Positions 5,965-11,133 of a DNA stretch of 11,133 bases are shown piece by piece. Source of the stretch: Vulcanimicrobiota bacterium (GTDB taxonomy: Bacteria > Vulcanimicrobiota > Vulcanimicrobiia > Vulcanimicrobiales > Vulcanimicrobiaceae); contig JAFAMS010000276.1 in the NCBI GenBank assembly GCA_019233165.1, positions 1 to 11,133 of the forward strand. Reading direction: 5' to 3'. The notes beneath the pieces were generated by a model, which saw nothing but the letters and a program-made list of their open reading frames with translations, was not told where the DNA came from and searched no databases. The position numbers and the translations under genes are program-made. Position 1 is the first letter of the stretch, and each line of letters starts with the position of its first letter.

Positions 5965-6940
5965 GCGCGGCGCGATCGTCCCGTTGGCGATGCTGGTCTT
6001 CCTCGTCGCATTTCCAACTCTCGTCGGGTTCGCCGGCGGCGGCGTCACGCTCGCCGCGCGTATCTTGGTCCTCGGACTTTTCGGACTCGGCGTCGACCTG
6101 CTCTTCGGATTCACCGGGCTGCTCTCGTTCGGGCAGGCGGCGTTTTACGGAACCGGCGGATTCGTCGCCGGCTACCTGCTGATCCACCACATCGTGCCGA
6201 GCACGATTCTCGCGCTCGCGATCGGCATGCTTGTGGCGGCAGTGGCCGGACTCGTCGTCGGGTCGCTCGCGCTGCGCCAAGTCGGCGTCTATTTCGCGAT
6301 GCTGACGCTCGCGTTCAGCCAGCTGTTTTATTTTCTGGACAACTCGCCGCTGCGCGAGCTGACCGGCGGCGAGAACGGACTCCCCGGCGTCCCCCGCGCC
6401 GAAGTTTTTGGGATTCACTTCTCGTCGCTCCAAGAGACGTACGCCTTTATAGCGATCGTCTATTTCATCGGCTTCGTCGTGATGCGCCGGATCGTCGCGT
6501 CGCCGTTCGGCCACGTGCTGCGCGCGATCCTCGACAATCCAATTCGCGCCGCCGCCGCCGGACACGACGTCTACCGTTACAAGCTCGTCGCCTTTACGAT
6601 CGCAGCCGCCTATGCAGGTCTCGCGGGCGGGTTGCTCGGTCTCTTCCAGGGTTATCTTCCGCCGGATATGTTCACGATCGATCAGTCGGGTCAGATCATC
6701 GTCATGGAGGTGATCGGCGGTCCTGGGACGCTCGTCGGGCCGCTGATCGGCGCGACGGTCTGGATCTACCTCTCGCAAGTGCTCCAAAACATCGGCGCGA
6801 TCGGCTCGCTCTGGAAGCTGGTCCTCGGCCTCGTCTTCGTGCTCTTGATTACGGGCTTCCGGCGCGGCATCGCCGGCGGCGTCTCGACGTTCTTGCAGCA
6901 GTGGCAGCGCCGGGAGCCGGCGCCGGTTCCGAGCGAATAA
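5954..6940 (+). CDS. livM: LivM-family ABC permease
   Basis: This is the second Liv-type channel subunit, 328 residues. After a short basic N-terminus (MARARG) come serial membrane segments. The family motif LLFGFTGLLSFGQAAFYGTGGF lies at about residues 48-69, in two halves that correspond to the GxxGxxSxGQAAF signature. FGHVLRAILDNPIRAAAAGHD (about 184-204) is the cytoplasmic loop that contacts the ATPases, and VMEVIGGPGTLVGPLIGA is near 251-268. GTG at 5954 overlaps the last base of the livH stop (TAGTG). Extending the frame upstream would run through livH in the wrong frame as Arg-rich sequence, so the GTG is preferred. The length is normal for LivM proteins that lack the extended N-terminus of E. 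coli LivM. Confidence 0.93.
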   Translation: MARARGAIVPLAMLVFLVAFPTLVGFAGGGVTLAARILVLGLFGLGVDLLFGFTGLLSFGQAAFYGTGGFVAGYLLIHHIVPSTILALAIGMLVAAVAGLVVGSLALRQVGVYFAMLTLAFSQLFYFLDNSPLRELTGGENGLPGVPRAEVFGIHFSSLQETYAFIAIVYFIGFVVMRRIVASPFGHVLRAILDNPIRAAAAGHDVYRYKLVAFTIAAAYAGLAGGLLGLFQGYLPPDMFTIDQSGQIIVMEVIGGPGTLVGPLIGATVWIYLSQVLQNIGAIGSLWKLVLGLVFVLLITGFRRGIAGGVSTFLQQWQRREPAPVPSE

Positions 6941-6942
6941 CG

Positions 6943-7692
6943 ATGCCGCTCCTCGAAGCACGCTCGCTCACGAAACGATTCGGCGGTCTCGTCGCGGTCG
7001 ACGGCGTCTCGCTCTCCGTCGAGCCGCTCACGGTCACCGCTCTGATCGGCCCCAACGGTGCGGGAAAGACGACGTTCTTCCGAATGCTCGCCGGCGAGTT
7101 CGAGCCGACGTCGGGAGACGTCTACTTCAAAGGGGAGCGGATCACGCAGCTCGGCGTCACCCGCGTCGCGCAGCTTGGGATCGCGAAAAGCTTTCAGGTC
7201 ACGCAGATCTTCCCGAAGCTCTCGGTCGCGGAGAACGCCCTGATCCCCGCGCTGGCCGCGACGCGCGGTCCGTTCAAGCTCGACGCGTTCGGCGCGGTCT
7301 CGCGCTCGCGCGACGCGCACGCGATCGTCGAACGGGTTCTGACGCAAGTGGGGCTGAGCGAGCGCCGTGCCGCGCGTGCCGACGATCTCTCGTACGGCGA
7401 GAAACGCAGGCTCGAGCTCGCGCTGGCGCTCGCCACCGAGCCGGAGGTCTTGCTGCTCGACGAACCGTCGGCGGGGATGAGCCCCGAGGAGACGCGAACG
7501 ATCGTCGACTTGCTCGGCACGTTGCGCGCCGGCGTCACGATCGTGATCGTCGAGCACGACATGGACGTGGTCTTTGGGCTCGCCGACCGGATCGTCGTTT
7601 TGCAAGACGGACGCCAGATCGCCGAAGGAACGGCGAGCGAGATCCGGGCCAACAAGCGCGTCCAAGATGCGTACCTCGGAGGGGTCGCGTGA
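6943..7692 (+). CDS. livG: LivG-family ABC ATPase
   Basis: This is one of the two cytoplasmic ATP-hydrolysing subunits of the Liv importer, 249 residues. The parts are complete: Walker A GPNGAGKTT at 36-44, Q-loop Gln 85 in AKSFQ, signature LSYGEKRRLELA at 149-160, Walker B LLLDEPSAGMS at 170-180, and the switch His 205 in VEHDM. LSYG in place of LSGG and the C-terminal IRANKRVQDAYLGG are marks of the LivG/BraF group. The ATG at 6943 lies two bases after the livM stop. The end overlaps the next gene by four bases (GTGA). No residue needed for catalysis is missing. Confidence 0.95.
   Translation: MPLLEARSLTKRFGGLVAVDGVSLSVEPLTVTALIGPNGAGKTTFFRMLAGEFEPTSGDVYFKGERITQLGVTRVAQLGIAKSFQVTQIFPKLSVAENALIPALAATRGPFKLDAFGAVSRSRDAHAIVERVLTQVGLSERRAARADDLSYGEKRRLELALALATEPEVLLLDEPSAGMSPEETRTIVDLLGTLRAGVTIVIVEHDMDVVFGLADRIVVLQDGRQIAEGTASEIRANKRVQDAYLGGVA
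7678..7684 (+). promoter_or_regulatory. Shine-Dalgarno for livF
   Basis: GGAGGGG inside the last codons of livG lies four bases before the GTG at 7689. It supports that start and the four-base overlap between the two ATPase genes. Confidence 0.65.
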
Positions 7693-8387
7693 GCCTGCTC
7701 GAGGTCGATGCGGTCAATACATACTATGGCGATTCGCACATTCTCTTCGACGTTTCGATGCGGGTCGAGGAAGGCGAGGTCGTCGCGCTTCTCGGCCGCA
7801 ACGGTTCAGGAAAGACGACGACGATGATGACGGTGATGGGGATTCTCACGCCGCGCAGCGGCGAAGTTCGCTTCGCGGGCCACACGATCTCGGGGAGGCA
7901 ACCCTACGAGATCGCCGGGCTCGGCGTTCAGCTCGTCCCCGACACGCGACGAATCGTGAAGACGATCACCGTGCAAGAAAATCTGGAGCTTGCCGCGTTT
8001 TCCGCGAAATCGCCGTGGTCGCTCGCGCGGATCTACGAGACGTTTCCGCGGCTCGAACAGCGCAAGAGCTTCATGGGTCGCTCGCTCTCCGGCGGCGAGC
8101 AGCAGATGCTCGCGATCGCGCGCGCGCTGATACGCGACGCGCGCGTTCTCCTGCTCGACGAACCCTTCGAGGGTCTCGCGCCGATCATCGTCCGCGACCT
8201 CCTCGAGACGACGAAGAAACTCGCTTCGGAAGGCCGCACGATCCTGATCGTCGAGCAAAACGTTCGGGCGGCGCTGCTGCTCGCCCACCGGACCTACGTC
8301 CTGAGCAAAGGGCATGTCGTGCTGGAGGCGACGCCGGCCGACCTTGAGGCGCGGCCCGACGTAATGCACCGCTATCTTGGCGTTTAA
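7689..8387 (+). CDS. livF: LivF-family ABC ATPase
   Basis: This is the second ATPase of the Liv importer, 232 residues, and pairs with LivG. Walker A is GRNGSGKTT at 36-44, the LivF-type stretch VPDTRRIVKTITVQENL covers 83-99, the signature LSGGEQQ is at 133-139, and Walker B VLLLDEPFEGLAP is at 153-165. The position usually held by the switch His is Gln 190 (VEQN), which is normal for LivF proteins and not a defect. The GTG start overlaps the livG stop as GTGA and has a good Shine-Dalgarno. The C-terminus (VMHRYLGV) is typical. With this gene the set of binding protein, two permeases and two ATPases is complete. Confidence 0.95.
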   Translation: MSLLEVDAVNTYYGDSHILFDVSMRVEEGEVVALLGRNGSGKTTTMMTVMGILTPRSGEVRFAGHTISGRQPYEIAGLGVQLVPDTRRIVKTITVQENLELAAFSAKSPWSLARIYETFPRLEQRKSFMGRSLSGGEQQMLAIARALIRDARVLLLDEPFEGLAPIIVRDLLETTKKLASEGRTILIVEQNVRAALLLAHRTYVLSKGHVVLEATPADLEARPDVMHRYLGV

Positions 8388-8388
8388 A

Positions 8389-10626
8389 ATGCTCCGCGCG
8401 CTCGCGCTTGTAGCCGCGGCGATTGTGGGGCTCGTCGCGTTGCTTGCAGTCGTCGCAATCGTCTACGTTGCGCGCGGCTGGCGCGCGGACGCGCACCTCG
8501 ACGGCACGCTCACCGGCTTCCCCGTCAGCGCGCCGGTGGCCATCCTGCGCGACGAGCGCGGGGTCCCACACATCCGTGCGGCTTCTATCCCCGACGCCTT
8601 CGTCGCGCAGGGCTACGTCGAAGGTTCGGAACGGTTGTTTCAGATGGATCTTCTCCGTCACCACGTCTACGGCGAGCTCGCGGCTTGGTTCGGTTCGGCC
8701 GCGCTGCGCCACGACGAACGCGCACGTGCCTTCGACGTGCGTCGCGTCATCGACGAAGAGTATGCCTCGCTTCCGGCGAGCTCGCGCGTCGATCTCGACG
8801 CGTTCGCGCAAGGCGTGAACGCGGCGATCGAGCGCGAGCCGCTGCCCGTCGAATATCGGTTGCTGATGCTGCGCCCGCGTCCTTGGCAACCGAAGGACGC
8901 GCTCGCAGCAGGCTTCGCGACCGTCCTCGATCTCATCGATCCGTGGGACGACGTGATCGAGCGCGACCGCGTTTACCGCCGCTTCGGCATCGCCGGTCTC
9001 GATGCGCTTTATCCGATCACCGATCCGCGCTACGACGCGCCGGTCGCGGGACGCGTCCCGGCCGATGTCGCCGCGCTTCCCGCTCTTCCGGCGCGCGACA
9101 ACCATCGTCCGGCCGGGACGCTCCCCTCGCGCGAAGGGCAGGGGAGCAACGAGTGGGCGGTCGGGGCGGAGCGCACGTCCACCGGTCGCGCCTTGCTCGC
9201 GAGCGATCCACATCTTGGGATTCGCATCCCAGGTGTGTGGTATCTCGTCGATCTTGCGGCGCCCGGATATCACGTCGCCGGCGCATCGCTCGCCGGAACG
9301 CCCGGCGTGATCCTCGGCCACAACGCGAAGATCGCTTGGGGTGCGACGAACGGAACGGTGGTCACCGAAAGTTTGTACCTTGCCGGACCGGTCGTGCGGA
9401 CCAGGACCGAGCGGTTCGACGTTCGGTTCAAGGGCGCCGTCGAGCGGACGTACGCCGAGGATGCCCACGGTTTCATCGTCGCCGATCCGCTCGCGCCCGA
9501 GCGGAAGTTCTCGGTCGATTGGGAGCCGGCGCGCAAAACGGTCTCACCGTTGCCGACCTTCGCGCTCCTCGACCGAGCGACGTCGATCGAAGATGCGCTC
9601 GTTGCGCTGCGCGCGTATCCCGGTCCGCCGCAAAACTTCGTCGTCGCCGACGTCTCCGGCCGCGCGGCCTACTATCTTGCGGGCGATATACCGAACGATC
9701 CGTTTTGGGGGCTGCGCGTTCACACCGCGACGGATCCGAGCTTTGCGCCGCTCGCATTCGACGCGCTCCCGCACGTGGTCCCGAGCCGTTCGGCCGTGCT
9801 GTTCACCGCGAACAATCGGATCTACGGGCGCGGCTACCCATACCGCCTCGGTCCCGGCTTCTCGCCTCCCTATCGCGCTTCGCGCATCGAATCGCGCCTT
9901 GGCGAGATGCCGCGGTTCTCAGCGGACGACTTTACCGCGATGCAGACCGAGACGCTCTCGATTCCGGAGAAAGAGCTCGCCGACGCGACCGTAGCCGCCG
10001 CGCGGCTACGGCACGTCAGCGATCCGAAGGTCGACGCGCTTGCGGCGTGGGACGGCCGCTTCGCACCCGACTCGACCGGTGCGAGCGTAGCGTTCGGATT
10101 GCGCGTGGCGGCGCTAAAGCGCTTCGCTGCCGGGTTCTTCGAGCCGCGCGAAGCCGCGCTCTACGCGGAAGGGGCGCGGGCCGAGCTCGTGACGATCCTG
10201 CGCGCGCTGCGCGAGCACAAACCGGGTTACGTCGCGGGTGACGACTACGATGGCTTCCTGCTGGCGTCGCTCGCCGGCGTCGGCCCACCGCAACCTTGGA
10301 GCACGGCCGGTGCTACGCTCGTCCATCATCCGCTCGCCGCGCTCGGCGTCCCCTGGTTCGACGGGGCGACGATCCCGGGCGACGGCGACGCGTATGCGAT
10401 CCACGTGCAGAAGAACGACGACACGCAAAGTTATCGCGCGGTGTGGGACGTCGGGAATTGGGACGCGGGCGGGATCGTGATCCCCAGCGGTGAGTCGGGC
10501 CGTCCGGGCTCGCCGCACTACGACGACCTCGCCGCGACGTGGGTCGCGCAAAAACTCGTCGCGCTTCCGTTCGGCGACGCCGCCGTCGAGGCCGCGGCGC
10601 GCCATCGTTTGCAGCTCGTGCCGTGA
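8389..10626 (+). CDS. Penicillin acylase-family Ntn hydrolase, membrane-anchored
   Basis: This is a predicted extracytoplasmic amide hydrolase of 745 residues, close to the usual precursor size. Residues 4-29 are one long hydrophobic segment, a signal anchor or uncleaved signal, with no lipobox Cys. The alpha part has RDERGVPHIRA (54-64) and FVAQGYVEGSERLFQMDLL (71-89). A Pro- and charge-rich linker (about 230-252) precedes GSNEWAV, where Ser 253 should become the N-terminal nucleophile after self-cleavage. Further family motifs are SDPHL (272-276), IAWGATNG (315-322), PPQNFVVAD (413-421) and TANNR (473-477), the likely oxyanion Asn region. The family cleaves penicillins, N-acyl homoserine lactones and other N-acyl amides; the substrate is unknown. 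The ATG at 8389 is one base after the livF stop. A TTG at 8377 would add four residues. The spacing indicates the same operon as livF. Confidence 0.92.
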   Translation: MLRALALVAAAIVGLVALLAVVAIVYVARGWRADAHLDGTLTGFPVSAPVAILRDERGVPHIRAASIPDAFVAQGYVEGSERLFQMDLLRHHVYGELAAWFGSAALRHDERARAFDVRRVIDEEYASLPASSRVDLDAFAQGVNAAIEREPLPVEYRLLMLRPRPWQPKDALAAGFATVLDLIDPWDDVIERDRVYRRFGIAGLDALYPITDPRYDAPVAGRVPADVAALPALPARDNHRPAGTLPSREGQGSNEWAVGAERTSTGRALLASDPHLGIRIPGVWYLVDLAAPGYHVAGASLAGTPGVILGHNAKIAWGATNGTVVTESLYLAGPVVRTRTERFDVRFKGAVERTYAEDAHGFIVADPLAPERKFSVDWEPARKTVSPLPTFALLDRATSIEDALVALRAYPGPPQNFVVADVSGRAAYYLAGDIPNDPFWGLRVHTATDPSFAPLAFDALPHVVPSRSAVLFTANNRIYGRGYPYRLGPGFSPPYRASRIESRLGEMPRFSADDFTAMQTETLSIPEKELADATVAAARLRHVSDPKVDALAAWDGRFAPDSTGASVAFGLRVAALKRFAAGFFEPREAALYAEGARAELVTILRALREHKPGYVAGDDYDGFLLASLAGVGPPQPWSTAGATLVHHPLAALGVPWFDGATIPGDGDAYAIHVQKNDDTQSYRAVWDVGNWDAGGIVIPSGESGRPGSPHYDDLAATWVAQKLVALPFGDAAVEAAARHRLQLVP

Positions 10627-11133
10627 ACGACTCGAACCAACCGCCGCCGCTCGCCGACTATAATCCGTTCGACGCAGATCGGCCGCTGGTCGAAGGCGTA
10701 CGCCGGGAAGGGGCGAGTGCATTTGAAGAACGCACGCGAGAAGTCGGCGCTCTCGCCGGAAGCGCGGAATGGATCGACCAAGGATTCGCCGCGAACGCGC
10801 ATCCGCCGGTCTTGCGGACGCACGATCGCTTCGGCAATCGCCTCGACGAGGTCGAGTTTCACCCGAGCTGGCACGCGCTCTTGGGCCAAGCGACGAAGTT
10901 CGGATTGCACGCGATGCCTTGGCGCGAGCCACGCGACGGAGCACACGTCGCGCGCGCTGCGCAGTTCTATCTTTGGTCGCAGGTCGAGGCGGGTCACGGT
11001 TGTCCGATCTCGATGACGCACGCGGCGATCCCACCGCTGCGCAAGGCGCCGGTCCTCGCATCGATTTGGGAACCGAAGTTGCTGGCACTGGAGTACGCGC
11101 CTCGCCTGGGACCGATCGAGAACAAGAGAAGCG
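10623..11133 (+). CDS. aidB: AidB-like acyl-CoA dehydrogenase (N-terminal part)
   Basis: This is the first 170 codons of a gene that runs off the right edge; a full AidB has about 540 residues. The GTG start overlaps the acylase stop as GTGA. The product closely follows the E. coli AidB N-terminal domain: PLVEGVRREGA (21-31) for its LCEAVTREGA, DEVEFHPSWH (75-84) for its DVRFHPAWH, and QVEAGHGCPISMTHAA (120-135) for its QVEAGSLCPITMTFAA. The CPISMT stretch belongs to the flavin-binding region. E. coli AidB binds FAD and DNA, is part of the alkylation (Ada) response, and has weak isovaleryl-CoA dehydrogenase activity. Here no ada or alkylation-repair gene is in view, and the position at the end of a Liv operon points to metabolism instead. 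The catalytic residues and the DNA-binding C-terminal domain are outside the window. Confidence 0.92.
   Translation, partial: MNDSNQPPPLADYNPFDADRPLVEGVRREGASAFEERTREVGALAGSAEWIDQGFAANAHPPVLRTHDRFGNRLDEVEFHPSWHALLGQATKFGLHAMPWREPRDGAHVARAAQFYLWSQVEAGHGCPISMTHAAIPPLRKAPVLASIWEPKLLALEYAPRLGPIENKRS

Noticed and set aside
8377..8388. TTG start for the acylase overlapping the end of livF
   Set aside because: No Shine-Dalgarno; the ATG four codons later gives a normal signal-anchor start. It cannot be fully excluded.
8185..9468. Long antisense open frame (427 codons) opposite livF and the acylase
   Set aside because: Shadow of well-recognised plus-strand genes, with no motif of its own.

Overview
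The window is high-GC bacterial DNA with tightly packed genes, strong G/C bias at third codon positions, and frequent TTG and GTG starts. I see no phage genes, insertion sequences, tRNA, rRNA or CRISPR array. The sequence alone does not name the organism. The mix of AidB-like, Ntn-hydrolase and ABC-transport genes would suit a heterotrophic soil-type bacterium, possibly an uncultured high-GC phylum, but that is a weak guess.

The left third (positions 1-3133) is one minus-strand operon. Read in its own direction it holds a UgpB-like solute-binding protein, two MalF/MalG-superfamily permeases that resemble UgpA and UgpE, and the first 60 codons of a metallophosphoesterase that runs off the left edge. 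The genes overlap or abut. No ATPase for this importer lies in the window. The likely role is uptake of a glycerol-phosphate-, glycerophosphodiester- or sugar-type solute. The attached phosphoesterase may process the imported compound.

Between the two operons (3134-3754) lies a minus-strand reading frame of 153 codons that looks like real protein. It has no ATG, GTG or TTG start. A perfect AGGAGG sits seven bases before an in-frame ACG, so this is either an ACG-started gene or one that has just lost its ATG. A perfect 19-bp dyad lies between its stop codon and the UgpB-like gene.

The right two thirds (3755-11133) form one plus-strand operon of seven genes with junctions from a 4-base overlap to a 7-base gap. 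They are a branched-chain-amino-acid-type (HAAT) solute-binding protein, LivH, LivM, LivG, LivF, a membrane-anchored penicillin-acylase-family Ntn hydrolase, and the first 170 codons of an AidB-like acyl-CoA dehydrogenase. The order suggests a working unit: the acylase frees an amine or amino acid from an N-acyl compound outside the membrane, the Liv transporter imports it, and the acyl-CoA dehydrogenase acts on a downstream CoA ester. That pathway is inference. A strong stem-loop in the first codons of livH and a second one that displays the livH/livM stop-start junction are candidates for setting protein ratios within the operon.
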